A stretch of 64,000 nt of DNA from contig JAIELK010000007.1 of assembly GCA_019753175.1 (NCBI GenBank), positions 30,906-94,905 on the forward strand. Direction: 5' to 3'. Within the stretch, counting starts at the first letter, position 1. Every line of letters starts with the position of its first letter. A program made the translations under genes and the position numbers. This document shows, piece after piece, positions 25,590-34,760 of the stretch. The notes under the pieces are model-generated. The model did not search any database, was not told where the DNA came from, and saw only the letters and a program-made list of their open reading frames with translations. Origin of the DNA: Hyphomonadaceae bacterium (GTDB lineage Bacteria; Pseudomonadota; Alphaproteobacteria; Caulobacterales; Aquidulcibacteraceae).

Positions 25590-27617
25590 TTAGTCCAGCG
25601 CTTGCGGCGCGTTGGCGTCCAGTTCGGCGAGCCACGCCGCACCGTTCGCATCGCTGGGCATGCGCCAATCGCCGCGCGGGCTGAGCGCGCCACCGGAGAC
25701 AAGCTTTGGGCCGTTGGGAACCGCCGAGCGCTTGTACTGGTTGGCGAAGAAGCGCTTGAGGAACACGATCAGCCACTTGCGCAGCTCGTCATAGCTGTAT
25801 TCATCGCCCCACGCGCTCAAAGCCAGGAACAACACTTTGCTTGGCGCAAAGCCGTAGCGTGTGATCCAGTACAGGTTGAAGTCCTGCAATTCGTAAGGAC
25901 CCACGGATGCTTCGGTGCTCTGCGGCGCGGCGCCGGGGATCAGTTCCGGGCTGATCTCAGCGTCGAGCACGCGAAGCATCGTCTTAGAGGCTTCCGCATC
26001 GAACAGGCGTGCGTCCGCCACCCAACGGATCAGATGCTGGATCAGCGTTTTCGGTGCGCCGCCATTGACGTTGTAGTGGCTCATGTGGTCGCCGACGCCG
26101 TACGTGCACCAGCCGAGCGCCAGCTCCGAGAGGTCGCCGGTGCCGACGACGAAGCCGCCTTCCTTGTTGGCGAGGCGGAACAGGTAGTCTGTGCGCAGCC
26201 CCGCCTGCACGTTCTCGTAGGCGATGTCGTACACCGGCTCGCCGCGCGCGGCCGGGTGGTCGAGATCTTCCAGCATACGCTGCGCCAGCGGTTCGATGGA
26301 AACCTCGCGCGCGTCGATGACGAGCGAGCGCATCAGCGCCCAAGCGTTGGCTTTGCTGGCGGCGCTGGTGGCGAAGCCCGGCATAGTGACGCCGATAATG
26401 TTCTTGCGCGGCAGTTCAAGCAGATCGAATGCGCGTGCGGCGACGATCAGCGCCTGCGTGGAATCAAGCCCGCCCGATATGCCAATCACCACGCGCTTGG
26501 TATTGGTGGCCTCGATCCGCTGCGCGAGGCCAGCGACTTGGATGTTGTAAGCCTCGAAGCAGTCGCGGTCGCGCTTGCCAGCATCATCCGGAACGAACGG
26601 AAAGCGATCGATTCTGCGCTGCAAGCGCAGGGCGGTTTGCGGGGCGCCAAGCTCGAACGTGATATGCGCCCACTTGATCAGCTCGTCCTTCTTGCGCGCT
26701 TGCGCATCGCGGAAGTTCGAGAGCCGCCGGCGCTCCTGCGCGATGCGCCCGACATCGATGTCGGCGATCACGAGCTTGGGCTCGCGCGCGAAGCGTTCGC
26801 CTTCGGCGATCTTCTCGCCCATTTCGTAAGCGACGATCTGGCCGTCCCAGGCGAGGTCGGTTGTGCTTTCCCCGCGTCCCGATGCGGCGAACACATAGGC
26901 CGCGGTGCAGCGGCGCGATTGCGCATCGCAAAGGATGGCGCGGTCTTCGGCTTTGCCAATGGTGATGTTCGAGGCCGACATGTTGAGCAGGATGGCGGCG
27001 CCCGCCAGCGCGCCCATGGTCGAAGGCGGGGTCGGCGCCCACATGTCTTCGCAGATTTCGACATGGAAGGCGAAGTCTGGATGATCGGTGGCGACGAAGA
27101 TGGCGTCGCGAAGGAAGCCCACGTCCTTGCCATTGAGGGTGATTAAGCCTTCTTCGGTGTCGGCGGCGCTGGCAAAATGACGTTTCTCGTAGAATTCACG
27201 ATAATTCGGCAGGAAGCTCTTCGGCACGACGCCAAGAATATGCCCGCGATGGATCACCACAGCGCAATTGAACAAAGCGCCCCGCGCGCGGATCGGTGCG
27301 CCGACAATGAGAACCGGGAACAGCTTTTCGCTTTCCGCCTTCAGCCGTGCGATGGCGGCTTCGGCGGTGTTGAGCAGCACATCCTGGTGCAGAAGATCGT
27401 CGATGGCATAGCCGGTCAGCGACAGCTCGGGCGTCAGCAGAATAGCGGCCTTGGCCGCGTCCGCCTCACGCGCGAAGGCGAGAATGCGCTCGGCGTTCGT
27501 GGCCGGATCGGCGGGCGTGACCACGGGCGCGCATGCCGCCACGCGTACGAAGCCGTGTGCGTAGAGCGAGCGGAAATCGCGCTTTGAGGGGGTGTTGCCA
27601 GACTTGGCGCGGGCCAT
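25590..27617 (-). CDS. nadE: Glutamine-dependent NAD(+) synthetase
   Basis: This 675-residue two-domain enzyme amidates deamido-NAD with glutamine as the nitrogen donor, the last step of NAD synthesis. The N-terminal nitrilase-like glutaminase has the Glu-Lys-Cys triad in TPELSLTGY, VPKSFLPNY and ICEDMW. The C-terminal synthetase domain has the P-loop ISGGLDST. Length matches the long form described from Mycobacterium tuberculosis. An ammonia channel between the domains is known for this form. It is followed by cysQ in the same direction. Confidence 0.95.
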   Translation of the reverse strand: MARAKSGNTPSKRDFRSLYAHGFVRVAACAPVVTPADPATNAERILAFAREADAAKAAILLTPELSLTGYAIDDLLHQDVLLNTAEAAIARLKAESEKLFPVLIVGAPIRARGALFNCAVVIHRGHILGVVPKSFLPNYREFYEKRHFASAADTEEGLITLNGKDVGFLRDAIFVATDHPDFAFHVEICEDMWAPTPPSTMGALAGAAILLNMSASNITIGKAEDRAILCDAQSRRCTAAYVFAASGRGESTTDLAWDGQIVAYEMGEKIAEGERFAREPKLVIADIDVGRIAQERRRLSNFRDAQARKKDELIKWAHITFELGAPQTALRLQRRIDRFPFVPDDAGKRDRDCFEAYNIQVAGLAQRIEATNTKRVVIGISGGLDSTQALIVAARAFDLLELPRKNIIGVTMPGFATSAASKANAWALMRSLVIDAREVSIEPLAQRMLEDLDHPAARGEPVYDIAYENVQAGLRTDYLFRLANKEGGFVVGTGDLSELALGWCTYGVGDHMSHYNVNGGAPKTLIQHLIRWVADARLFDAEASKTMLRVLDAEISPELIPGAAPQSTEASVGPYELQDFNLYWITRYGFAPSKVLFLALSAWGDEYSYDELRKWLIVFLKRFFANQYKRSAVPNGPKLVSGGALSPRGDWRMPSDANGAAWLAELDANAPQALD

Positions 27618-27674
27618 TCGGCCACCCTAACATCTTATGCTCATATTGAACATAAGCATGGTTAAGCGTGCCTG

Positions 27675-27908
27675 CTAGGACGGGTCGTCGAGCCGATCCG
27701 GCTCGACCCGGTCGTCATAGCCCTTGCGCGCAGAGTAAAAGACCAGCGCCATCAGCCCGCCGCCGAGCAAGAGCGAGAGCACGGTGCCAGCCGTCAGCGC
27801 GATCCAGCCGTGGACGCTGAGCGCCGAGGCGTCCCAATCCGACAGCGCGCCGAACATGGCGAAAGCGAGAATGCCGCCGAGAACGAGCGTGAGAAGAACG
27901 ACCCTCAC
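27675..27908 (-). CDS. Small two-helix membrane protein
   Basis: This 77-residue protein has two hydrophobic segments (about residues 3-22 and 34-57) and an acidic, cytoplasm-type C-terminus (DDRVEPDRLDDPS). I place the start at the GTG at 27908, 8 nt after the ydbL stop; the frame is open further upstream but would overlap ydbL. It is the last gene of the ydbH-ynbE-ydbL cluster. I recognise no named family, and a role in envelope maintenance is only suggested by position. Confidence 0.65.
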   Translation of the reverse strand: MRVVLLTLVLGGILAFAMFGALSDWDASALSVHGWIALTAGTVLSLLLGGGLMALVFYSARKGYDDRVEPDRLDDPS

Positions 27909-27916
27909 CGCCGCTG

Positions 27917-28315
27917 TCAGTCGCCGCAAAAGCTGGGCGCTGCAACCGGCGCGCTGGCGGTGTGCTGGCGCCATTGCCCAGTTTCGTCGCGATACCGCTC
28001 GCCGACGGCGATGCGGCTTTCAAACACTTCGCAGGCCACGGCCGCGGCCATTTCGTTGACTGAGACGTTGCGTTCGGCGGCGCGGCGCGTGTAAAGCGCA
28101 CGGCGCTGGATGTTGACCTGGTCCATGCGGCCGCGGACATCGGCTGAAACCGAAGCGCCGGGGACCGCGCCGAGATAACCATCGGCTTGTTCGCCAACGA
28201 GGCCGCTCGCGCGCGCCTGCGCCAGTATCGGATCGGATTGCTGCGCATAGCTCGCGCCCGCGATCATCAATGCGGCGGCGGTGAATGCGACTAGGAACGT
28301 CGTTTTGCGTGTCAT
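27917..28315 (-). CDS. ydbL: YdbL family periplasmic protein (DUF1318)
   Basis: This is a 132-residue periplasmic protein with a cleavable signal ending GASYA before QQSDP. The mature part has the DUF1318 pattern: AKASGLVGEQADGYLG-like start, then INIQRRALYTRRAAERNVSVNE and a short tail. In Escherichia coli, YdbL modulates the YdbH-YnbE intermembrane bridge that moves phospholipids to the outer membrane. Here the order ydbH-ynbE-ydbL on one strand matches that operon, which supports the assignment. Confidence 0.88.
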   Translation of the reverse strand: MTRKTTFLVAFTAAALMIAGASYAQQSDPILAQARASGLVGEQADGYLGAVPGASVSADVRGRMDQVNIQRRALYTRRAAERNVSVNEMAAAVACEVFESRIAVGERYRDETGQWRQHTASAPVAAPSFCGD

Positions 28316-28324
28316 GGTCTTGCC

Positions 28325-28510
28325 TCAGAACAAATTGCCGTTCTGCTCAAGCAGCTCCTGTGCGTCGCGTTCGAGCCGCACGATCACTTCCTGGCGGATG
28401 TTGACGTTGAGATTGATTTCGATCGGCTCGTCCGGCGCCTGAATCTGCACCGGGATGCAGCCGGCGACGGCTACCGCCGCAGCTAATCCGCTCAGCATTG
28501 CAGTGCGCAT
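28325..28510 (-). CDS. ynbE: YnbE-like outer-membrane lipoprotein
   Basis: This 61-residue lipoprotein starts at the ATG at 28510, behind an AGAGGAG ribosome-binding site. The signal ends in VAVAGC, and the mature part is CIPVQIQAPDEPIEINLNV followed by a short helix. YnbE stacks on the C-terminal end of YdbH to complete a lipid-conducting bridge to the outer membrane. It lies between ydbH and ydbL; the stop is 9 nt before the ydbL start. Confidence 0.88.
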   Translation of the reverse strand: MRTAMLSGLAAAVAVAGCIPVQIQAPDEPIEINLNVNIRQEVIVRLERDAQELLEQNGNLF

Positions 28511-28545
28511 CACGGGACTCCTCTGAGTTGGCTCTAACAACCCGA

Positions 28546-31500
28546 TCATGAACTGGGGCTGAAGGCTGTGTTATCCGGCTGAGGGGCGGGGTTGGCAACG
28601 GGTTCTGGCGGTTCTTCGGGCTCGGCCGCCTCGCGGGCGCGGTCCAAGATGACGCCAGGGTCGGTGATCGAGGCGGCGGTGCGGGCCAGACTGCGGAAGG
28701 GCGCGGTGATCCGCACGTTGAAGTCGAACGGCACGCCGCGAACGGTGACACGGCCCACGCCCGGAACGTCGGACAAGGCGGCCAGATCGATCGGTTCGCC
28801 GCGGTTCTCGCCGCTGAATTCGATCGAAGAGACCACCTCACCGTTGAGATCGCCATCCAGCCTCAGCGTAAGCTCGTCGTAGCGGAAGCTGCGCAGCGCA
28901 TCGAACGCGAGGCGCGCGGCGCCGGTGGCGGACTGGCCGGCTTCGCCGGTGTAGGAGATAAGGCCACCGCCGGCTTCAGCACGCAGCACGCCGTTCTCAA
29001 TGAAGGCTGTTCGCCGCGTCAACAGAAGCGGGAACTCACCTTCGACGCGGCCGGTGGCGGCAAGATCGGGGATTTCGAGATTCGCCAACAGTTCGGCCGC
29101 ATCGACGCTGCGCAGGCGTAACTCGAAACGGGTTTCGTCAGCGCCGAGGCGGATCGCCGTCGGCGCCATCGCCACGACGCCGCCGGCGAAATTGAACGAA
29201 GCGGATTCTATGGCGACGTGCTGGTCTGCCAACAGTTGGAATTGCACGCGACCGTCTCGCACCGCGACCCCGGGATTGAGCAGGCCCACCGTGACGCTTT
29301 GGCTTGGCGGCGTGGTCAGGGCGAACAGGTCGTCAAAGAACACCTCGCCGCGCACGTCATTGACGATCGGGATGGTCGCCGTGGCCAGCGAGACGCCGTC
29401 GAGCGCGACGCGGCCGACGGCGGCGATCTCGTCGCGTGTCCAACGAATAGTGGCGGCGACGCTTGCCGGCCCGCGCACGTTGTCAACCAAGCCGCGTGTG
29501 CGTTCGCTGATGTCGTAGGGTCGCAGCGTTTCGTTGAACTCAATCCGCTCGCTCAGCACGTTGGCGGCGCCGACGCCCTCGGCGACAGCGTGTTCGGCGT
29601 TGAAGCGCGCGAGCTGCTGGGCTGTGTCCGCGAGCAGGATATCGCCGGCGGCGGTGATCGCGCCGTCGCGCACGGTGGCGTCCACGCTGACAAGCCGAAG
29701 CGGATTGAACAGCGGACGCTCGGCCTCGCTGGCGGGGCGGTTGGCGGTCAGCACGGCTTCCCCGGCCGCCACCCGGATGACCGCCGCACCGTCTTCAGGC
29801 TGAGCGTTCCACTGGCCTTCGATGGCGGAGACCGAACCCGGCAGCGCCGGATCGGAGAGCGTGCCGCGCTCGAAACGCCCGTCGACTCGCCAGCTTTCGG
29901 CAAGATGGGCGTCGGCTGTGATGCGGCGCACGGACACTGCCAGCGTGCGCTGCTCACCCATGGCGATCGCCAGGGTCGGCGTCGCGGCGCTGAGGGAGAG
30001 GGTCAAATCGCCGACGCGGCCGCGAAAACGGCCAGCGATGTTGGAGGCGTTGAGCTGTGCGACTTGCGCGCCCTCTGCGGCCATGCTGCCGGTCAGCGAG
30101 AGCCGTTGCACCGTGAATCCGCCGGAGAGGTTGCGTCGTGCATCGGCAGCGATCAATGCGCCGTCCAGCGGGCAGAGCGCGAACGCCCCGTTCTGAAACG
30201 CAAGGCCTGCCGCACTGACGCCATCGACGCGCAGGGGAATGCAGCCGCTGGTGGGTGTGACGCGCCAACCCGCTTCGTTCCAGCGCGCCGTGACATCGAG
30301 CTGTGCGACGAGGTTGCGGACTTCCCCATCGCCGAGGGGGCCGGTGACGGCGAGCGGCCCGTTCAACTCGACGCTGCTGTCATTCGGCCGCAAGGCGATC
30401 GTGACGCCAAGATCGTCAGCGGCGATACGCGCGCCGTCCGCCTGCCAATCGGCAAGGCTCAATGTGCCGTCAGCTTCGAACTGCGATACGGCAGCCGTCC
30501 AAGAAACCGTGTCCAGCAGCAGCGACGCCCGTGGCGCGCCCCCGCCCGCGAGCGTCAGATCGACAGCGCCGAACAACACCGGATGCTCTGCGTTCGCCGG
30601 CCATTGCAGCACGAGACCTGGCGAGTCTTCGCGCAGCGGCGCCAGGCGAACGCGTGCGCCGCTGGCGGCGCGCGCTTCCGCCGGCGTGACGAGAGAGATG
30701 CGGAAATTCGCGTCGCTCAGTGCAAAGGTCAGCGGCGCAACGAGCGTGAAGGACGCGAACGCTCGGTCAAGCGCTTGCTCGGCTGCGGCGAGCGTCGGCC
30801 CCACTGGCGAACCCGAGGCCGCGGGAATGGCGTCGAGCAGGCGCTGACGCGCCCGCGGTGTGAGCGCCGCTTGCGCCAAAGTGATGAGAGCGTCGCCGCG
30901 CACGCCTGCATCGCTGAGAAAAACATGACCGCGCGCTGCGGCCTGGCGCGAGGCGACGCCATTGCTCTCAAATCGATCGGCGCCGAGCGTCCATTGCGCG
31001 CGCGCGTCGGCGCCCTGGCCCATGGCGCGCGCCGTCGCTCGCGCCGCGTTCAGCGTTGTATCACTCCGCGCGACGCGCTCGGCGTTCGCGTTCGCGTCGA
31101 CGCGCCAGCCTGCGATCTCGAGCGCGTCGTCGCGCATCTGGGCGCTGCCCTCGGCGCCGCCAGACAACGCACGGGCTTCGATCTGGGGCGCGGACAAGGC
31201 GGCGGCGAACCACGATGCCTGCGCCTCGACAGTCGCGAGATCGAGCGGCGTCCGCGCGTCGACGCGCAGCGACGCATCGCCAAGCGACACGCCCGCCCAG
31301 GTCAGACCCGCTGCGTTTGCGGTAATGCGCACGTCGACGTTCTCGCCTTGAGCGAGCGCGACGACTTCCCCCGAGGCGCGATTGAGCGCATGCGTGGTTC
31401 CCGCGCGCGTGGTCTCATCAAGCCGGATCTCGGCAGCGAAGTCTTCACCGATCACGCCTTGGCTTCGCACCGACGCCTGCAGCGCGCCGAACGGCGCATC

Positions 31501-32016
31501 AAGCACGATGACGCCATCCACGATCTCAAGGCCGATGTTCGGGATGCTCGGCCGTCTGCGGCTTGGCGTGCCACGTTCGAAATGGTCGAGCGCCCCTGCG
31601 GATACATGGCCGGCGCTATCGAGCCGCAGCCGAAGTTCAGGCGCTGTAATGCGCACGCGCGCAAGGCGTGGGCTAAGTCCGCGCCATTCCCAGGTCGCAT
31701 CGACGGCGCGCATGGCGGCGTCCGGCGTAGCACCTTCGCCGACGCGGACATCGGTGAGCGTCAGGCCGCTGAAATCGAGCGCGGTCACGTTGAAGTCCGC
31801 CGGCACGCCGCGGTCGGACAGGACGGCTTCGAGCACGAATTCCGCGAGGGGTTTGCGCAACAGCCAAACCGCACCCGCCACCAGCGCCGAACTTACGCCC
31901 AAAGCGGCGAGCGCCGTCGCCCAGCCGATCAGCAAACGCCGAGCGGAGGTCGAGTCTGCTTCCGCGCTGGGCGTCTGCTCTTGACTCGCAAGGTCCTGGT
32001 TAGACGTATGTGGCAC
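28546..32016 (-). CDS. ydbH: YdbH family AsmA-like intermembrane lipid transport protein
   Basis: This is a 1156-residue protein with one N-terminal membrane anchor (about residues 26-53), then a long periplasmic body of repeated beta-strands, as in AsmA-like and VPS13-like bridge proteins. The C-terminal dicarboxylate-carrier-like/YdbH domain is recognisable by IPIVNDVRGEVFFDDLF, RLGADETRFELRLRSVDAAELL and EGEFPLLLTRRTAFIENG. The tail is Pro/Glu-rich. Together with YnbE it would form a tunnel for phospholipid transport between the membranes. It is the first gene of the operon, divergent from the M23 peptidase gene. Confidence 0.92.
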   Translation of the reverse strand: MPHTSNQDLASQEQTPSAEADSTSARRLLIGWATALAALGVSSALVAGAVWLLRKPLAEFVLEAVLSDRGVPADFNVTALDFSGLTLTDVRVGEGATPDAAMRAVDATWEWRGLSPRLARVRITAPELRLRLDSAGHVSAGALDHFERGTPSRRRPSIPNIGLEIVDGVIVLDAPFGALQASVRSQGVIGEDFAAEIRLDETTRAGTTHALNRASGEVVALAQGENVDVRITANAAGLTWAGVSLGDASLRVDARTPLDLATVEAQASWFAAALSAPQIEARALSGGAEGSAQMRDDALEIAGWRVDANANAERVARSDTTLNAARATARAMGQGADARAQWTLGADRFESNGVASRQAAARGHVFLSDAGVRGDALITLAQAALTPRARQRLLDAIPAASGSPVGPTLAAAEQALDRAFASFTLVAPLTFALSDANFRISLVTPAEARAASGARVRLAPLREDSPGLVLQWPANAEHPVLFGAVDLTLAGGGAPRASLLLDTVSWTAAVSQFEADGTLSLADWQADGARIAADDLGVTIALRPNDSSVELNGPLAVTGPLGDGEVRNLVAQLDVTARWNEAGWRVTPTSGCIPLRVDGVSAAGLAFQNGAFALCPLDGALIAADARRNLSGGFTVQRLSLTGSMAAEGAQVAQLNASNIAGRFRGRVGDLTLSLSAATPTLAIAMGEQRTLAVSVRRITADAHLAESWRVDGRFERGTLSDPALPGSVSAIEGQWNAQPEDGAAVIRVAAGEAVLTANRPASEAERPLFNPLRLVSVDATVRDGAITAAGDILLADTAQQLARFNAEHAVAEGVGAANVLSERIEFNETLRPYDISERTRGLVDNVRGPASVAATIRWTRDEIAAVGRVALDGVSLATATIPIVNDVRGEVFFDDLFALTTPPSQSVTVGLLNPGVAVRDGRVQFQLLADQHVAIESASFNFAGGVVAMAPTAIRLGADETRFELRLRSVDAAELLANLEIPDLAATGRVEGEFPLLLTRRTAFIENGVLRAEAGGGLISYTGEAGQSATGAARLAFDALRSFRYDELTLRLDGDLNGEVVSSIEFSGENRGEPIDLAALSDVPGVGRVTVRGVPFDFNVRITAPFRSLARTAASITDPGVILDRAREAAEPEEPPEPVANPAPQPDNTAFSPSS

Positions 32017-32105
32017 TCTGTCGTCGATCGGGCGCGATCCTTACTCATTGCCTAAGTAGGCGGGCGGACCCTAAATTGGAGCCGCGGGCAAAGGATGGCG
32101 CGATT

Positions 32106-33569
32106 ATGGTTTCCGGCCCAATAAGGCCGTGCCGGAAACCTTATCTGTCGGAGGCGATCCGGCGGCAGGGAGTGGCGACATTGGCAGGGCCAAATCGGCT
32201 TCGGCGTATTAACGCCAAGAAAGGTCTGACCGTGGCGCGCCTGTCGGCCGCGGCGATCTGCATTGGCGTGGGCGTCGCGTGGAACGCCGGTCTGTTCGAT
32301 GGTCTGAATGGCGCGGCCGACGCCGCGGCGCTGCAAGCGATCCGCGACGAGGCGGGGCGACGCGCCGAGCACTTGGCGTTTACGGAAGTTTACCTGACGC
32401 GCGAGCAGCGCGAAGTGCGTGTCGGTCCAGGCGAAACGCTGGCAGGCTTGCTGACGCGCGCGGGCGCCACCGCCGCCGAAGCGCACGCCGCGCTCGCGTC
32501 GATCGACGATGTGTACGACCCGCGCCGGGTGCGGCCAGGGCAGCCAGTGAGCCTGTTCTTCGATCGCAGCAGCGGCGAAGCGCGTTTGACCGGCGTCGCG
32601 TTCCGCTCCGATCCCGGCGCTTCGGTGACCGCCAATCGTACGACGGCGGGCGGCTTCGCCGCGCGCGAAGTGCTGATGCCGGTGACTTATGAGATCGCGC
32701 GCATCGCCTCGCAGGTGGAGACGAGCCTGTACGCCAGCGCATTGCAGCTTGGCGCCACCGACCGCGAAGTCGCCGCGCTCGCCGATGCGTTCGCGTATGA
32801 CGTCGACTTCCAGCGCGACGTGCGCCCGGGCGACGATTTCGAACTGGTGTTCGAACGCTTCTACGATGACGAAGGCAACACCGTGCGCACGGGCAATCTC
32901 TTGTTCGTGTCGCTGGAGTCGAGCCGGGGCTCGCGCGCCTTCTACTCGTTCCTGGCGCCCGGCGACACGCAGCCCGATTGGTACGACGCCGACGGCAAGA
33001 GCGCGCGGCGCTTCCTGATGAAGACGCCGATCAACGGCGCGCGGCTGTCCTCCGGCTTTGGCATGCGCCGCCACCCGATCCTCGGCTATTCGCGTATGCA
33101 CCGCGGCACCGACTTCGCCGCCCCGACCGGCACGCCGATCCTCGCCGCCGGCGACGGCACGGTGCTGCGCTCGGGGCCGTATGGCGGCTACGGCAATTAC
33201 GTGCGCATCCGCCACGCCAACGGCTACGAGACCGCCTACGCGCACATGTCGCGCTTTGCGCGCGGCCTCCGCGCCGGCACGCGCGTACGCCAGGGGCAAG
33301 TGATCGGCTATGTCGGCTCGACCGGCCGCTCCACCGGCCCGCATCTGCACTATGAAGTGATGCTGCGCGGCCAGCAGGTGAACCCGATGGCGCTGCGCGT
33401 CGCCAACGGCCGCAACCTCGAAGGCCGCGCGCTCGAACTGTTCGGCATCGAGCGCGACCGCATCGACACGCTGCGCCGCGCCCGCGACAGCGAAGCGGCG
33501 GACGCCGCAACAGCGCAACCGGCGAGCGCGACCGCGCCGGCGGCGGGCGGCGGAAGAGGGGCGCGGTAG
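32106..33569 (+). CDS. M23 family peptidoglycan metallopeptidase
   Basis: This is a 487-residue murein endopeptidase of the lysostaphin/DipM/MepM type. The start at 32106 gives a cytoplasmic basic N-terminus and a single anchor at about residues 41-60 (LSAAAICIGVGVAWNAGLF). A LysM-like or OapA-like region (VGPGETLAGLLTRAGA) follows. The C-terminal M23 domain carries the zinc ligands in MHRGTDFA and HLHYEV. The final ~40 residues are low-complexity Ala/Gly-rich. It would cut peptide cross-links during growth or division. Confidence 0.92.
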   Translation: MVSGPIRPCRKPYLSEAIRRQGVATLAGPNRLRRINAKKGLTVARLSAAAICIGVGVAWNAGLFDGLNGAADAAALQAIRDEAGRRAEHLAFTEVYLTREQREVRVGPGETLAGLLTRAGATAAEAHAALASIDDVYDPRRVRPGQPVSLFFDRSSGEARLTGVAFRSDPGASVTANRTTAGGFAAREVLMPVTYEIARIASQVETSLYASALQLGATDREVAALADAFAYDVDFQRDVRPGDDFELVFERFYDDEGNTVRTGNLLFVSLESSRGSRAFYSFLAPGDTQPDWYDADGKSARRFLMKTPINGARLSSGFGMRRHPILGYSRMHRGTDFAAPTGTPILAAGDGTVLRSGPYGGYGNYVRIRHANGYETAYAHMSRFARGLRAGTRVRQGQVIGYVGSTGRSTGPHLHYEVMLRGQQVNPMALRVANGRNLEGRALELFGIERDRIDTLRRARDSEAADAATAQPASATAPAAGGGRGAR

Positions 33570-33669
33570 CGGACCGTCAGCGCGGGCGCTTCTCGCGACC
33601 GGCGGCTCATCCCAATCGTTGGGGTGTTGACCCCTTCAAAAACACATTCTCATGCTGTACCTTCTTACG

Positions 33670-33855
33670 ATGGCAAAGGCGCAGAAGTCTAAGGATCACA
33701 AGACTGTCGGCCGCGACGCCGGAACGGGCCGTTTGGTCGATATCGGCGGGACGTCTGTGCGCGTGGCGACGCCGGTGACGTCGCTGCCTTTCAAGAAGCA
33801 AGCGGAAATCCGTACAGCTGTCCGAGATTTCTATGCCGACAAGAAAGGCAAGTGA
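33670..33855 (+). CDS. Small protein paired with TIR/SLOG-like protein
   Basis: This 61-residue basic protein starts MAKAQKSKDHKTVGRDAG and ends ADKKGK. The middle (RLVDIGGTSVRVATPVTS) is predicted beta-strand, and the rest is charged helix. I recognise no family. The gene overlaps the following TIR/SLOG-like gene by 23 nt, so the two are cotranscribed and probably act together. The size and charge would suit an antitoxin, adaptor or nucleic-acid-binding partner. The ATG at 33670 is preferred over an ATG at 33652 that adds only six residues. Confidence 0.7.
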   Translation: MAKAQKSKDHKTVGRDAGTGRLVDIGGTSVRVATPVTSLPFKKQAEIRTAVRDFYADKKGK

Positions 33856-34465
33856 GCGTTCGACAGATGTTTTCATCAACTGCCCGTTCGACGATTCATA
33901 CGCTCCGCTCTTCCGGTCCATAGTTTTCGCGATCTTCGCGTGCGGGTACCGTTCGCGTTGCGCGCTTGAGGATAATGACAGCGGCACGCTTCGCTTCGAC
34001 AAGCTCAAGACGATGATCCAACGGTGCGATCTCGGCATCCACGACCTTTCGCGGACTGAACTCAGCCAACAAACGTCTACGCCGCGGTTCAATATGCCGT
34101 TCGAGCTTGGTCTCTTCCTGGGCGCACGGCATTTCGGCGGTGCGCGCCAGAAGCAGAAGCGCGCGCTTGTTCTGGCGGAGAGTCGAGCCAAGTGGGCGCC
34201 GACGATTTCGGACCTGGCGGGCGTCGATCCCGTATTCCACGGCAATCGGCCGGCGGATGTGATTGGCGCTGTGCGCGATTTTCTTGGCAAGGGCCCGCGC
34301 GGCGGCCGTCTTCCCGGCGAAGGCGCCATCGCGGCCGACTTCGAACGCTTCGAGGAGGACTTGCCGCGCCTCGCGCGCGCAGCGCGTCAGACGCTGACGG
34401 AGGCGCGGCGGTATGCGAACTTCGTCACGTTTGTGGAAGAGTTCTTGCTGTCGGGTGCTGAGTAG
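33833..34465 (+). CDS. TIR/SLOG-like nucleotide-binding protein, putative defence effector
   Basis: This is a 210-residue cytosolic protein. The N-terminal ~150 residues have the signature of a widespread uncharacterised family found in defence islands: FINCPFD (14-20), LEDNDSG (45-51), a basic KLKTMI helix, GIHDLSR (68-74) and FNMPFELGL (86-94). The alternating strand-helix order and the conserved Glu (46, 91) resemble TIR or SLOG domains that bind or cleave nucleotides. The C-terminal ~55 residues are helical. It overlaps the small upstream gene. No function has been shown to my knowledge. Confidence 0.75.
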   Translation: MPTRKASERSTDVFINCPFDDSYAPLFRSIVFAIFACGYRSRCALEDNDSGTLRFDKLKTMIQRCDLGIHDLSRTELSQQTSTPRFNMPFELGLFLGARHFGGARQKQKRALVLAESRAKWAPTISDLAGVDPVFHGNRPADVIGAVRDFLGKGPRGGRLPGEGAIAADFERFEEDLPRLARAARQTLTEARRYANFVTFVEEFLLSGAE

Positions 34466-34472
34466 GGGCGCG

Positions 34473-34679
34473 CTACACCTGTGCTCGCCGGTCCCCTGGA
34501 TTCCGGATCACGCGCCGCGTGGTCGGCGTTAGGAAAAGGCGTGTGTCACTCTTTCTGCGGAGCCAAGCTTCAACCTCTTCGCCCGGGATGCCGATGCCGG
34601 TGCGCTCGTAGTCCTCAAACGCAGCGCGATCCTCGGCGGCGGCGCGGACGTCGTCACCCAGCGGGGCGGGGAGAGTGCG
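34473..34679 (-). pseudogene. Antitoxin remnant
   Basis: The minus-strand frame from 34679 to the TAG at 34473 contains LGDDVRAAAEDRAAFEDYER and TGIGIPGEEVEAW, the C-terminal half of a common small antitoxin type in which this segment wraps the toxin. There is no start codon: a TGA stands directly upstream, and the tail past EVEAWL runs on atypically. No toxin gene is next to it. I read it as a decayed toxin-antitoxin module. Confidence 0.45.
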
Positions 34680-34760
34680 TCATGCTCGGCGGGTTGAGGG
34701 TTGGAGCGCGCGGCCTCCGGCCGCGCATGCGGACGGTTGGGTTCGGTATCGCGAAGCTGC

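Noticed and set aside
25449..27146. 565-codon open frame on the plus strand
   Set aside because: It is antisense to nadE, whose catalytic motifs are complete. The composition is that of a shadow frame.
29218..32055. 945-codon open frame on the plus strand
   Set aside because: It is antisense to ydbH, Arg/His-rich, without any domain logic. Long antisense frames are common in GC-rich DNA; ydbH is supported by its operon and membrane anchor.
32052..33518. 488-codon open frame on the minus strand
   Set aside because: It is antisense to the M23 peptidase gene, which has intact zinc motifs.
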